This document shows, one piece after another, positions 1 through 10,269 of a stretch of 64,000 nt of DNA. A program made the translations under genes and the position numbers. Source of the stretch: SMYC01 sp965197495 (GTDB lineage Bacteria > Acidobacteriota > Vicinamibacteria > Marinacidobacterales > SMYC01); NCBI GenBank assembly GCA_965197495.1, contig OZ240210.1, positions 1,612,001 to 1,676,000 of the forward strand, written 5' to 3'. The notes beneath the pieces are model-generated. The model did no database searches, was not told the DNA's origin, and was given only the letters and a program-made list of their open reading frames with translations. Positions within the stretch are counted from its first letter, which is position 1; each line of letters begins with the position of its first letter.

Positions 1-393
1 GATATAGATCGATGGGAAGATGGAGCTCTCGCACATATCCCGGACACGCTCCTTGAGCTGGGAGCTGTCGAGCATGACGTCGAGACCACCACCGCCCGCG
101 GTTTCGAGGCGCTCTGGAATGAACGTCACGCGCGTCGGCTTGGCGGTGAACGCGAAGCGGGCCATCTCCTGGCGCGGCGTCACGACGAGGTTGAGCTCGA
201 CGCCGACCGTCTCCCGAAGGTGGTCGACATCGCGCTCCTGTATCCCTACCCTATCGCCTCTAAGCTGGATGTTGATCGCGGCCGCGGCCGCCTGCTCGGC
301 GGTGAACGCCGCGAAGACCGGGTCGGGATTCTTGGCTCTGCGCGACTCGCGCAAAGCGGCGACCGCGTCCAGAGTGACACCTCACTCAATCAC
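1..393 (-). pseudogene. PdxJ-like (pyridoxine 5'-phosphate synthase family) frame, cut by window edge, probably inactive
   Basis: The minus frame is open from position 381 to the window edge and aligns by eye with the PdxJ N-terminal half: the order TLDAVAALR, NPDPVFAAFTAEQA, then RDVDHLRETV, LNLVVTPRQEM and GGGLDV follows the family. PdxJ makes pyridoxine 5'-phosphate from 3-amino-2-oxopropyl phosphate and deoxyxylulose 5-phosphate. Key positions are lost: the usual NIDHVATLR reads TLDAVAALR and the usual HLREDRRHI reads QLRGDRVGI, removing the histidines and glutamate. The only likely start, GTG at 393-391 overlapping the glmM stop, is followed by an in-frame TGA at 384-382. It is the last gene of the tilS-glmM operon. 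Decayed gene or divergent non-catalytic paralogue; family call is fairly secure, status is inference. Confidence 0.6.
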
Positions 394-1741
394 GAGAACT
401 CCCAATCGTGCTCTCCACCGCGTCGCGAACAATGGCTGTCAAGGATTCGATCTCTTCTGAGTCCGGACCTTCCATCATGATCCGAAGCAGTGACTCCGTG
501 CCCGAATAGCGGATCAGCACCCGCCCGCGCCCGTCGAGCTGGGCTTCTGCCGCCTCGATCGTACGGGTGATTTTTGGGATGGTGCGGACATCCGGCCTCG
601 AGCTCACCCCGACATTAACGAGAACTTGAGGAAAGGGATCGAGGTGCGCCAGCTGATCTAGGCTTTCTCCCTCGATGGCGATCGTTCGGAGCACTTGGAT
701 GAGCGTCAATAGACCGTCGCCGGTCGCAGCGTAATCGGAGAAAATGATGTGACCCGATTGTTCGCCACCGATAATGATATTACGGCGGTCCATATCCTGT
801 GCAACGAACTTGTCGCCCACCTGAGTTCGAAAGAGCGTGATATCCTCTTGTGCCAGAGACACTTCGAGGGCCATGTTGCTCATGACGGTGGCCACGACGC
901 TGGATCCCGCCAGTAGACCTTCTTTCTTGAGACGTCTGGCGCACATGAGCAGCAGGGCGTCCCCGTTCACCGTTCGCCCCTTGGAATCCACGAGCAACAG
1001 ACGGTCCCCGTCGCCGTCGAGAGCGGCTCCGAAATCGCATGCGTGGCGCCTAACCACTTCGGCCAGCCCGTCGAGATGCGTCGATCCGCAATCTCGGTTG
1101 ATGTTCTCGCCGTCGGGCTCCGTCGCGAGCAGGATGGGCTCGAGCCCGATGGATTCGAGAAGCTTTGGTCCAACGCGGTAACACGCGCCATTGGCGCAGT
1201 CGAGAGCCAATTTGAGCGGAGGAAGCGACACGTCATCGCCCAGACTCCGTTTCAAGTGCTCTAAATAGAGGTCGCTTTCGAGGTGCAGGCTCGGGATCTT
1301 CGAAAGTCCGCTCTCCTCGGGATCGTCTCGCGAGGCGCCGCCGGCGCCGGCGGCGGCGTACTCAATGGCTTCTTCGAACGCCTCGCTCGACTTTACGCCG
1401 GTGGCGGAGAAAACCTTGATGCCGTTATCGTGATACGGATTGTGCGAGGCCGAGATGACGACACCGGCGTCGAAGCCCTGGTCCCGCGTCAGAAAGGCCA
1501 CTGCAGGGGTCGGGAGAACACCCGCGGATACCGAAGCGCCTCCTCCTGCGGCGATGCCTGTCGCTAGCCAGTTCTCGAGATCCGCTCCCGAGCTCCGGGT
1601 GTCCCTGCCGATAAGAATGCGAGGTGCGTCCGGCGAGAGCTCTTCCGCAAGAGCCCGGCCCACGCGCTGCACGGTGGCACGATCCAAAGGCGGTGCATAG
1701 GCTTCGCCGCGGATTCCGTCGGTTCCGAAGAGCTTTGCCAC
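386..1741 (-). CDS. glmM: Phosphoglucosamine mutase GlmM
   Basis: GlmM converts glucosamine 6-phosphate to glucosamine 1-phosphate in the cytoplasm, on the route to UDP-GlcNAc, peptidoglycan and lipid A. The 451-residue length is normal. Visible are the N-terminal FGTDGIRG, the phosphoserine loop VISASHNP with the catalytic serine at about residue 99, the metal-binding DGDGDR at mid-protein, and the C-terminal phosphate-binding RYSGTE. The start ATG at 1741 lies directly after the cdaR stop, so the two are translationally linked. The cdaA-cdaR-glmM order is a classical c-di-AMP/cell-wall cluster known from Firmicutes and others. High confidence. Confidence 0.97.
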   Translation of the reverse strand: MAKLFGTDGIRGEAYAPPLDRATVQRVGRALAEELSPDAPRILIGRDTRSSGADLENWLATGIAAGGGASVSAGVLPTPAVAFLTRDQGFDAGVVISASHNPYHDNGIKVFSATGVKSSEAFEEAIEYAAAGAGGASRDDPEESGLSKIPSLHLESDLYLEHLKRSLGDDVSLPPLKLALDCANGACYRVGPKLLESIGLEPILLATEPDGENINRDCGSTHLDGLAEVVRRHACDFGAALDGDGDRLLLVDSKGRTVNGDALLLMCARRLKKEGLLAGSSVVATVMSNMALEVSLAQEDITLFRTQVGDKFVAQDMDRRNIIIGGEQSGHIIFSDYAATGDGLLTLIQVLRTIAIEGESLDQLAHLDPFPQVLVNVGVSSRPDVRTIPKITRTIEAAEAQLDGRGRVLIRYSGTESLLRIMMEGPDSEEIESLTAIVRDAVESTIGSSRD

Positions 1742-2659
1742 TTATCGGACCTGGACCGCGAACTCGTCCGGAGTGACGCTGACGATATGCACGGCCGCTA
1801 ACTCGTCGGGACGGATCACGTGAACGATCGGCACGACTTTGTGGCGACCGGGCCCGAGACCGTCGAGGCGCACTTCGACTTCGAGATCTTCCGCGCGCAG
1901 CTGTTCGATCATGCTTCGCGGGCCCTCCACGACGACGCGAACGGATTTGGGCTCGAGACTTGCGCTCACGGCTTCCGGCCTGGTCAAGACCTCGATCTCA
2001 GAGAGCTCCTTCCGAAGCCGGACTTCGCGCACGTCGAGCGTGAGCTCGATGCTCGTCCCGGATTCGAGCCGGACGAGAGGATGGAGCTCGAGACCTACGG
2101 CGCGCGAGAAAGGCTGGCGCAGGCCGTCGGCCGATACGGGCTCCGTCGTGACTTGCTCGAGCCCGCGCACTTGTGAGGCCGGTCCGACAACCGTGACCAC
2201 CTGCGGCGAAAGCGCGATGTTCTGGAGCTCGAAACCCTCCGCGGGCGCACCGAGAACACGCGGGATCACGTTGATTGTGCGCTCCATCGTTCGGTCGAGC
2301 TCGATTTTGAGACTCGACGGCGTCACGCGCATCACGCGGGCGCCGAACGGCACCGCCACGTCCTCCGGCGTGAGATAGGCGATGCGCTCTCCAGGCTCGG
2401 CATCCGAGAGATCCACCGCCACGCTCAAATCCTGAGCCGAGATGCCTCGAAGAATCTCCGCGGGACCTCGCAAGCGCACGTCCACTTGTTGGACGGACTC
2501 CTCGACCACTTCGAGCCCCTCGGGGACGTCCCGGAGTTCGAAAGGGATGGAGAAAGCGAACTCCACGCCTGACTCCCGTGCCACCGCGTACCAGAAGGCG
2601 AAGCCGAGCAGTAGCGAGAATAGCTTCAGGGCGATATTGTCGGTCAGAAACGACTTCAT
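1742..2659 (-). CDS. cdaR: YbbR-domain protein CdaR, regulator of diadenylate cyclase
   Basis: A 305-residue protein with one N-terminal membrane segment (about residues 9-27, ALKLFSLLLGFAFWYAVA) followed by repeated YbbR-type beta domains facing the periplasm; repeats are recognisable as VDVRLRGP, VTVVGPASQV and VRVVVEGPRS units. CdaR proteins bind and modulate the membrane diadenylate cyclase CdaA. Its ATG overlaps the cdaA stop by four bases (ATGA), and glmM follows at once, so it sits in the expected cdaA-cdaR-glmM arrangement. Family and role rest on the repeats and the neighbours. Confidence 0.9.
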   Translation of the reverse strand: MKSFLTDNIALKLFSLLLGFAFWYAVARESGVEFAFSIPFELRDVPEGLEVVEESVQQVDVRLRGPAEILRGISAQDLSVAVDLSDAEPGERIAYLTPEDVAVPFGARVMRVTPSSLKIELDRTMERTINVIPRVLGAPAEGFELQNIALSPQVVTVVGPASQVRGLEQVTTEPVSADGLRQPFSRAVGLELHPLVRLESGTSIELTLDVREVRLRKELSEIEVLTRPEAVSASLEPKSVRVVVEGPRSMIEQLRAEDLEVEVRLDGLGPGRHKVVPIVHVIRPDELAAVHIVSVTPDEFAVQVR

Positions 2660-3492
2660 GTGATCGGCCTTTCGGTCGCGGAGACAGAACCAGTGCGTGT
2701 CTCAGCCGGGCTCGCGTCTTTTTGTCCCATCGCGTCCCGGAGCTTCGAGCGAAGCTGCTTTGCGTCGAGGCCAGAAACGATCGATCCGTCCTCCATGAAG
2801 CTCACGAGCCCTGTCTCTTCAGAGACCACGATCGCGATCGCGTCCGTGTCTTCGCTAATGCCAATGGCGGCGCGATGGCGGGTCCCGAGCTCTTTGCCGA
2901 GCTGCGGATTGATCGAGATCGGAAGAAAACAGGCCGCGGCCGCGGCGCGGTCTCCTTGGATGATGACCGCGCCGTCATGGAGCGGCGATTTCGGGTTGAA
3001 CACGGACAAGAGAAGGTCGTAGGTCACGACGGCATCGAGCATGACGCCGGCTTCGACATAGCTGCGAAGGCCGATATCCCGCTCGAGGACGAGGATAGCG
3101 CCCACGCGCCGCTCAGCGAGCGTGAGCAGGGAAAAAGCGACCTCGTCGAGAGTTCCTTTGCTGCTCGTGGGATTCAAGAATCGAAAAAGTGGCGCCCGTC
3201 CAAGATTGGCGAGGCCGCGCCGGAGCTCCTGCTGGTAGAGAACGATGATGGCGAACCCAATATAGGCCAGCGTATTCCGGAGCAGCCAATTCACGGCGGT
3301 GAGGTCGGCCCAACGTGAAGCGAAAAAGAGCAGAACGAGCAGCAACGTGCCGACCACCATCTGGAACGCGCGCCCGCCCCGGACGAGCTGAAAGAGCTTG
3401 TAGAACAGAAAGCTCACGAGCAGGATGTCGATGGCGTCGTTCCAGGAGAGCTCCCGCGACAAGCTCTGCCAAAACTCGACAAACGCCGCCAT
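2656..3492 (-). CDS. cdaA: Diadenylate cyclase CdaA (DisA_N domain)
   Basis: CdaA condenses two ATP into cyclic di-AMP. The 278-residue protein has about three N-terminal membrane segments (residues about 19-40, 44-60, 70-85) and then the DisA_N cyclase domain with both hallmark motifs, DGA in SPLHDGAVII and RHR in GTRHRAAIGIS. The domain layout is CdaA-type, not DisA-type, as there is no helix-hairpin-helix part. The start overlaps the folP stop by one base and the stop overlaps the cdaR start, so it is expressed with both. Presence of c-di-AMP signalling in this lineage follows directly. Confidence 0.95.
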   Translation of the reverse strand: MAAFVEFWQSLSRELSWNDAIDILLVSFLFYKLFQLVRGGRAFQMVVGTLLLVLLFFASRWADLTAVNWLLRNTLAYIGFAIIVLYQQELRRGLANLGRAPLFRFLNPTSSKGTLDEVAFSLLTLAERRVGAILVLERDIGLRSYVEAGVMLDAVVTYDLLLSVFNPKSPLHDGAVIIQGDRAAAAACFLPISINPQLGKELGTRHRAAIGISEDTDAIAIVVSEETGLVSFMEDGSIVSGLDAKQLRSKLRDAMGQKDASPAETRTGSVSATERPIT

Positions 3493-4385
3493 CAGCTCAG
3501 GCTCCCTGCGGGCGAGGCTGAGGTGGTGCTCTGGGAGGGGGCGTTTCGAATCGCGTCGGCGACGGTCGCAACGTCCCGCATTTCGGAGACATCGTGTACG
3601 CGCACGATGCTCGCGCCGCGAAGGATGGCGGCGGCGACACTCGCCGCCGTGCCGAATATCCGAGCTTCGGCTTCGCTCGAGAGTAGCTTCCCGATGAAAC
3701 CTTTCCGAGACGTCCCCACGAGGATGGGTTTCCCGAGCTCTGCGAGCGTCGCGAGCTCGTTCAAGAGCGTCAAGTTATGTGAAAGCGTCTTCCCGAAACC
3801 GATGCCAGGATCGACCACGATCGCATCGCTTGCGATGCCCGCGCGCTCGGCGCGCGCTATAGCCTCGCTGAGGCTGGCTTTTACCTCGGCCACGACATCG
3901 TCATATCGGGGCTCGGACTGCATCGTTTCGGGGGTACCTTGCATGTGCATGAGCACGACGCCCGCCCCGGCGCTCGCGGCGACCTCGGCCATTCGGGGGT
4001 CGCCTCCGAGCGCGGTGACGTCGTTGACGATATCGGCGCCCTTCGCGAGAGCGCCTTCGGCGACCTCGGCCTTGCGCGTATCAACAGAGAGCATCCGATC
4101 GGTCTGCGATCGCAAGTTCTCGAGCACCGGTAATACCCGATCCAACTCCTCTTTCGTCGAGACCGGCGGCGCCCCGGGCCGTGTCGACTCGCCCCCTATG
4201 TCGAGGATGTCCGCGCCCGCTTCCGCGAGACGAAGAGCCCTGGACGTCGCAGCGTCGACGTCGGGATAGCGGCTACCGGCGTAGAACGAGTCTTTTGTGA
4301 CGTTGACGACGCCCATGATAGCGGTTCGACGTGAGAGATCGAGGCGCTTAAACCTGGCTCGAAAGATTTGACAACACACGATCAA
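3492..4385 (-). CDS. folP: Dihydropteroate synthase FolP
   Basis: FolP joins p-aminobenzoate to dihydropterin pyrophosphate in folate synthesis and is the sulfonamide target. The 297-residue TIM-barrel protein shows the N-terminal signature IMGVVNVTKDSF, DILDIGGESTRPGA (pterin binding), SVDTRKAEVAEGAL, NDVTALGG, and VDPGIGFGKT. The usual signature has P where this one has K (NVTPDSF to NVTKDSF), a small oddity. The first 20 residues before the core are atypical and the true start could be internal. It is between ftsH and cdaA in the operon. Confidence 0.95.
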   Translation of the reverse strand: MIVCCQIFRARFKRLDLSRRTAIMGVVNVTKDSFYAGSRYPDVDAATSRALRLAEAGADILDIGGESTRPGAPPVSTKEELDRVLPVLENLRSQTDRMLSVDTRKAEVAEGALAKGADIVNDVTALGGDPRMAEVAASAGAGVVLMHMQGTPETMQSEPRYDDVVAEVKASLSEAIARAERAGIASDAIVVDPGIGFGKTLSHNLTLLNELATLAELGKPILVGTSRKGFIGKLLSSEAEARIFGTAASVAAAILRGASIVRVHDVSEMRDVATVADAIRNAPSQSTTSASPAGSLS

Positions 4386-4428
4386 ATGAAGCTCCGGCGA
4401 CCGAAGCTGATCCCGGGCTGAGTCGTCG

Positions 4429-6360
<1,932 letters not shown>

Positions 6361-6400
6361 AAGCCGCCTCCGATAAGAGAAATTTCTGGCGATTCCTTCT

Positions 6401-6928
6401 TCATGAGTTCGAAGCCTCGGCGAAGCCGAGATAAGGCGCGCCGCGGTGATGCTCCGCGAGGCCCAAACCGTAGCCTGCGACGAAGCCTTCTTTTTCGAGC
6501 TCGAAACATGCGTAGTCCACCGGGCAGTCGACCTTCCGGTGGTTCCCGCGATTGATGAGCGCGGCCACTTTGAGCGACCGAGGCTTCCATGTTTCCTGGA
6601 TATGCCCCGTGATGAAGCTCAAAGTGACTCCAGTGTCGACCGCACCCTGTATGAGTAATACGTCACGAGCGCTGAAATCGTTCGCTCGGCCGAACGCGAT
6701 ATCGACCCGTTTCGAATCTTGTGTGCCGACCTTCATAAAATCGCAGGTCAGCGAAAGGTCGATCGTGCGGATGCGATCGGCCATGAAGACAATCGAGTTC
6801 GGGAGGACGCCCACGCAGGCGATGTTCCCGTCCGGGAAGTCCGCAGTAATCTGCTGGCCGAGCTCGCGCACACGTGCGCTGATCGTCTTCTCGTCGTAAA
6901 CCACGGATAGTCTTGGTCCTTGGCTCAT
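6401..6928 (-). CDS. hpt: Hypoxanthine phosphoribosyltransferase-like protein with altered PRPP motif
   Basis: A 175-residue type I phosphoribosyltransferase-fold protein, placed as hpt by its position between tilS and ftsH and by features such as FMKVGTQ and VDYACFELEKEGFVAGYGLGLAEHHRGAPYLG, which match the HPRT C-terminal half. The family salvages hypoxanthine and guanine with PRPP. The PRPP loop reads LLIQGAVDTGVTL, where the usual form is LLVEDIVDTGLTL: both acidic residues that handle ribose hydroxyls are replaced by Q and G. Activity is therefore uncertain. The chosen start ATG at 6928 overlaps the tilS stop as ATGA; a start 12 bases upstream is less likely. Confidence 0.85.
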   Translation of the reverse strand: MSQGPRLSVVYDEKTISARVRELGQQITADFPDGNIACVGVLPNSIVFMADRIRTIDLSLTCDFMKVGTQDSKRVDIAFGRANDFSARDVLLIQGAVDTGVTLSFITGHIQETWKPRSLKVAALINRGNHRKVDCPVDYACFELEKEGFVAGYGLGLAEHHRGAPYLGFAEASNS

Positions 6929-8346
6929 TGGCTCACCCACTCGAGGCGAAGGTGCACGCGGGCCGCACCGAGCCGCGCGGTTTCCGCGACCCCGTGACCC
7001 ACGACCCAGAGGATGTCGTCACTTCGATTCTCAGATCCTGGCCTCACCACCAACGGCACTTGTTGCCTCTCTTCCTTAGCGACCTTCCGGTCCATCAGAT
7101 AACGTGCGAGCGGCTTCGCTCCCGGGGCCCCAAGGGGTCGAAACCGGTCCGCGCTGCGGGGGCTTCTCACGACGAGGTCCTGAGCCTCACCCTCGACGCC
7201 GACCACGACCGCGTTTCCCGCGGCTTTTGGAGCCTCGTCCCCACTTCGAATCGGCCCTACAAGATGCGCCGTCAGGAGACCCTGCCTCTCCAGGATTGGA
7301 AGCTGTGCAGGGATCCTCAGACGGTACTCATATGTATTATAGCCGTTTGGGAAGCGTTTGCGCCGGGAACGGCCCGACCCCGGAGAAAGGGACAGCCGAT
7401 CGAACGATCGCGCCGCCACGAGCCCGGGGAGATGGATCTCACGCCCGCTCTTGCCGTTTTCGAGAAGCGAGAGCACGTCTTCGACATGCCGCTGGCTCAG
7501 ATTGCGGGTGTGGCCCCGCAGCACCTCGACGGCTCGGCGCACCACACGGCGTTTGATAGCGACCTGAAGGGCGGCGAGTGCTTCGACGGAGAGCGTGATG
7601 GTGGCGCCGTGGGCCGAGGCGAGCTCGTCGAAAGCGAGACGCGCCGCCTTCTCCATGAAGTCTTCCTCGTTTCGAAGGATCTCCGCGTTCCGCGCAAGCG
7701 TCTCGACCAGTTGAGGATTGAGCTCGCCGAGGCGTGGGAGGATATCGTGCCGCAGGCGGTTTCGCGTGAACCGCAGGTCGCGGTTGCTCGGGTCGTCGCG
7801 ATAGCCGAGCTCGCGCTCGCACAGAAAAGCGAGGATTTCGTCCCGGCGGAGCTCGATGAGAGGGCGGATGCGCTCATCCGTGACCGGGCGCATCGAGCCG
7901 AGGCCTCGTGCGCCCGATCCGCGCAAAGCTCTCATGAGAAAAGTCTCAGCCTGGTCGTTCATCGTGTGCGCGACAGCGATCCGGGTGCAGCCGCGACGGG
8001 CCGCCTGTTCGGCGAGGAATCGATAGCGGGATACACGGCCCTGCTCCTTGAGCGAACGCTTCGAACGCGCCGCAAGGCTCTCGACGTCGACGCGCGCGGA
8101 AGTAAAAGGTAAGCCTAGTCGCTCCGAAAGCCCGCGACAAAAAGCCTCGTCGTCGTCGGCCTCGGGCCGGAGCCCGTGATGGAGGTGGGCGAGCTCGACG
8201 TCGATCTCGAGCGTCCCGCGAAGCTCCGTGAGCACGTGCGACAACGTCACGGAATCCGCCCCGCCGGACACCCCGACGAGGACGCGGTCCGACGGGCGGA
8301 CCATGCCGACACGGGTGATCGTAGTCAAGACTTTATCGAGCAGCAT
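6925..8346 (-). CDS. tilS: tRNA(Ile)-lysidine synthetase TilS
   Basis: TilS modifies the wobble cytidine of the CAU-anticodon tRNA-Ile to lysidine, which is essential for AUA decoding. The 473-residue protein has the PP-loop ATPase motif SGGADS at about residues 24-29, VAHTMNDQAET, and a GSGARGLGSM region, followed by the C-terminal substrate domains. The ATG at 8346 is chosen because a strong promoter (8396-8424) lies between it and the more upstream in-frame start, which would place the promoter inside the gene. It is the first gene of the operon that continues through glmM. Confidence 0.95.
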   Translation of the reverse strand: MLLDKVLTTITRVGMVRPSDRVLVGVSGGADSVTLSHVLTELRGTLEIDVELAHLHHGLRPEADDDEAFCRGLSERLGLPFTSARVDVESLAARSKRSLKEQGRVSRYRFLAEQAARRGCTRIAVAHTMNDQAETFLMRALRGSGARGLGSMRPVTDERIRPLIELRRDEILAFLCERELGYRDDPSNRDLRFTRNRLRHDILPRLGELNPQLVETLARNAEILRNEEDFMEKAARLAFDELASAHGATITLSVEALAALQVAIKRRVVRRAVEVLRGHTRNLSQRHVEDVLSLLENGKSGREIHLPGLVAARSFDRLSLSPGSGRSRRKRFPNGYNTYEYRLRIPAQLPILERQGLLTAHLVGPIRSGDEAPKAAGNAVVVGVEGEAQDLVVRSPRSADRFRPLGAPGAKPLARYLMDRKVAKEERQQVPLVVRPGSENRSDDILWVVGHGVAETARLGAARVHLRLEWVSQ

Positions 8347-8395
8347 GGCCGGACGGGTTTGCGGAATCCAAGTGCACTTTTTGTATAAGTGTAGT

Positions 8396-8424
8396 ATAAT
8401 ATGAGGGTTAGAGCTATCTGTCAA
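8396..8424 (-). promoter_or_regulatory. Sigma70-type promoter of the tilS-glmM operon
   Basis: Read on the minus strand, TTGACA (8424-8419) is followed after exactly 17 bases by TATTAT (8401-8396); an overlapping TATACT lies just downstream. The -35 box is consensus and the -10 differs at one or two positions. The tilS ATG is about 50 bases further on. The surrounding 60 bases are much more AT-rich than the region. Confidence 0.75.
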
Positions 8425-8595
8425 GAACGAAGCGGGAGCCGAGCACCATGGACAACAAGTGTTGCCACTGTGGGGTTAGTGAAGACGAACGCCCGGAAGC
8501 CGTGAGGGAAAAGCCCTAGCCTAGCTCCCTGACGACCAGTGGCTGGAGTGTTCAATGATTTAAGGGCCTTACGGTTAATCAAGCATTCTTTCTTA

Positions 8596-10166
8596 GCCTC
8601 TCCTGCCATTTCAGTGGATCCTCTCGAGGGTGAGACCGCCACAGTTTAGGTAGACGAGACTGATGAGAGCTTCGGCAGAGTGGAGTCCAAAGCTGCGGTG
8701 GCTCAGCAGCCGGATTTTGTTGTTCATTCCTTCGAGTCGGCCGTTGCTGAGTCTCCACGTGACCCACGCGATGACGCCATCGAAGTGGCTGCGGATCATC
8801 TTCGCCGCGCGTTTGACGGGCTCTATCCTCGAGCTCATAGCGCGCCGCAGCCATCCTCGGAGAAACTTCTTGGCCCATGTCTCGGTTTTGTAGGTGTAGA
8901 GGTCCATGAAGTCGTCGCGCAGAAGCATGGCGCGGTAGAGGCGACGATTAGCTCGCACCTGCTCGCGGAGCACCCGTTTGTCTTTCGCGCTGCGGTTGTG
9001 TTTGGCCTTGAGAAGGGGAAACTTGGTGTTCTTGAGGTTGCGTCGGGCAGTCCCTTTGAGCTCGCGCACCAGCTCGCGCCGGGTCTTATCCACGGCCTCG
9101 TTCAGATGCTTGACGATGTGGAAGCGGTCAAAGATCACCCGTGCCTGAGGAGCCTTTTTGCCGACGACAGTTATGTACGGCTCCCACATGTCCATGCTGA
9201 CCGCTTCGAGCTCCGCGGCTCTTTGTGGTCCGAGCTTGCGGAAAAACCGCAGCAGCGTCTTGGCCTTGCGCTCCTTTCCCGCCCAGACGACCCGGCCGCT
9301 GAGATGGTCTATTACCACTGTTAAGTACTTGTGGCGTTTGCGGTAGCTGATCTCGTCCATCCCAATCACCCGCAATCCATCGAGCTCGCGCCGCTCATCC
9401 CGTTGCTCGGCAACCACTCGCTGGATGATCCGTCGCACCGAACGCCACGTCACTCGGAAATAGTTCGCTACGGCGCTGACGTCCGTCCTCTGTGCCAGCC
9501 ACGCTACCTCTTGTTCGAAGCTCTTGGTAAAGCGGCTCCCCTTGTCGGCCCAAGGCACCTTTTCTTTGACCACGCCACAACGCCGACAAACCACTCGCCG
9601 GATCGAGTAGCGAAGATAGCTCCGGACACCGAACAGGTCCAAGTGCCGCCAGTAACGATTGTAGCGATCTTTGTTCTTGCGGACCTTTCGACCGCAAACC
9701 CCGCACAGAGGCTTCCTCCTCCGTGGTACGACATCCACCACCACTCTGGCTTTGTCCGCCTGGAAGTGGAAATTTCGGACCCACAGGCCTTGCAATCCGA
9801 TGAGCTTGTTGACTAACGTGGTAACGCGCATCGCGAAACGAGGCTGTGGGAAACGCCCCCACGGTCCGGATCGTTCAAGGCCTTGCTCACGACTGAGCTC
9901 TCTTCGAAGCCTGGAAGGGCGTTTTCCATAGCCTCCACTGATCGATGCCTCCCCTTCCTTATTCCAAATGAATGAATCCTTCTTGTATATATCAGGAGGG
10001 GCCTGTGGGCGATTGTGGAAAACGCCGCTGCTACGTTTGTACCTGCTCACAACCCATCCCTAACGCCTCTCTCTCCAGGAGTTTCCGGTGTTTTCCACAA
10101 TCGCGGCAGCGTCCATAGGCCATACCCTCGCGCCCAAATCAGATCCCCAGAAACGACAGGAGAACC
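8596..10166 (-). mobile_element. ISL3-family insertion sequence, copy 1 (1571 bp, internally deleted)
   Basis: The ends are imperfect inverted repeats: GCCTCTCCTGCCATTTC at the 3' side of the transposase and GGTTCTCCTGTCGTTTC at the other end. They are flanked by an exact 8-bp direct repeat CTTTCTTA at 8588-8595 and 10167-10174, the size typical of ISL3 elements. Relative to copy 2 (37383-39100) it lacks about 117 bp just before the transposase start and about 30 bp in the distal non-coding part. The 5' deletion removes the start-codon hairpin and the probable promoter, so it is probably not self-mobile. Confidence 0.92.
8611..9831 (-). CDS. ISL3-family transposase (copy 1)
   Basis: A 406-residue DDE transposase nearly identical to the copies at 37398-38618 and 47556-48776. 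It has an N-terminal C4 zinc finger (CGVCGRK near residue 39 and CRRCGVV near residue 78), a helix-turn-helix region (VSAVANYFRVTWRSVRRI), and the catalytic core with VIGMDEISYRKRH, VSMDMWEPY and the C-terminal NGRLEGMNNKIRLL. The ATG at 9831 is chosen because the other copies start there; because the 5' leader is deleted here, the frame stays open upstream to 10050, which would add 73 residues not found in the other copies. Confidence 0.93.
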   Translation of the reverse strand: MRVTTLVNKLIGLQGLWVRNFHFQADKARVVVDVVPRRRKPLCGVCGRKVRKNKDRYNRYWRHLDLFGVRSYLRYSIRRVVCRRCGVVKEKVPWADKGSRFTKSFEQEVAWLAQRTDVSAVANYFRVTWRSVRRIIQRVVAEQRDERRELDGLRVIGMDEISYRKRHKYLTVVIDHLSGRVVWAGKERKAKTLLRFFRKLGPQRAAELEAVSMDMWEPYITVVGKKAPQARVIFDRFHIVKHLNEAVDKTRRELVRELKGTARRNLKNTKFPLLKAKHNRSAKDKRVLREQVRANRRLYRAMLLRDDFMDLYTYKTETWAKKFLRGWLRRAMSSRIEPVKRAAKMIRSHFDGVIAWVTWRLSNGRLEGMNNKIRLLSHRSFGLHSAEALISLVYLNCGGLTLERIH

Positions 10167-10269
10167 CTTTCTTATTTGGGGCGCTTAGCGGTTGCTGGAG
10201 CTCGACATAGTGCCCCAGGCGACTGCCGAATTCGAACACCATCGACCACCGGCCGTCAGTTATGACTGA

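Larger units (their letters stand above)
8421..10242 (-). pseudogene. Possible 79-codon ORF split by ISL3 copy 1
   Basis: An ORF starts at 10242 (VFEFGSRLGHYVELQQPLS) and enters the IS at 10166. If the IS and one copy of the 8-bp target duplication are removed, the frame continues through 8587-8421 without a stop, giving about 79 residues ending VHGARLPLRS. The product is not recognised and has little gene-like character, so this may be a chance open frame. The stop overlaps the -35 box of the tilS promoter. Low confidence. Confidence 0.22.

Noticed and set aside
6913..8112. Plus-strand ORF of 399 codons
   Set aside because: It is the antisense of tilS, without recognisable motifs; the tilS frame has clear PP-loop motifs.
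8448..8519. A 23-codon plus ORF with cysteines and histidine (DNKCCHCGVSEDERPEAV)
   Set aside because: Too short, overlapping the tilS promoter region and possible split ORF, with no homologue recognised; the GAAGCCGTGAGGGAAAA sequence only loosely recalls a group II intron end and no intron structure or reverse transcriptase is seen.
8611..10050. 479-codon version of ISL3 transposase copy 1
   Set aside because: The extra N-terminal 73 codons come from non-coding IS sequence opened by a deletion; the other two copies start at the equivalent of 9831.
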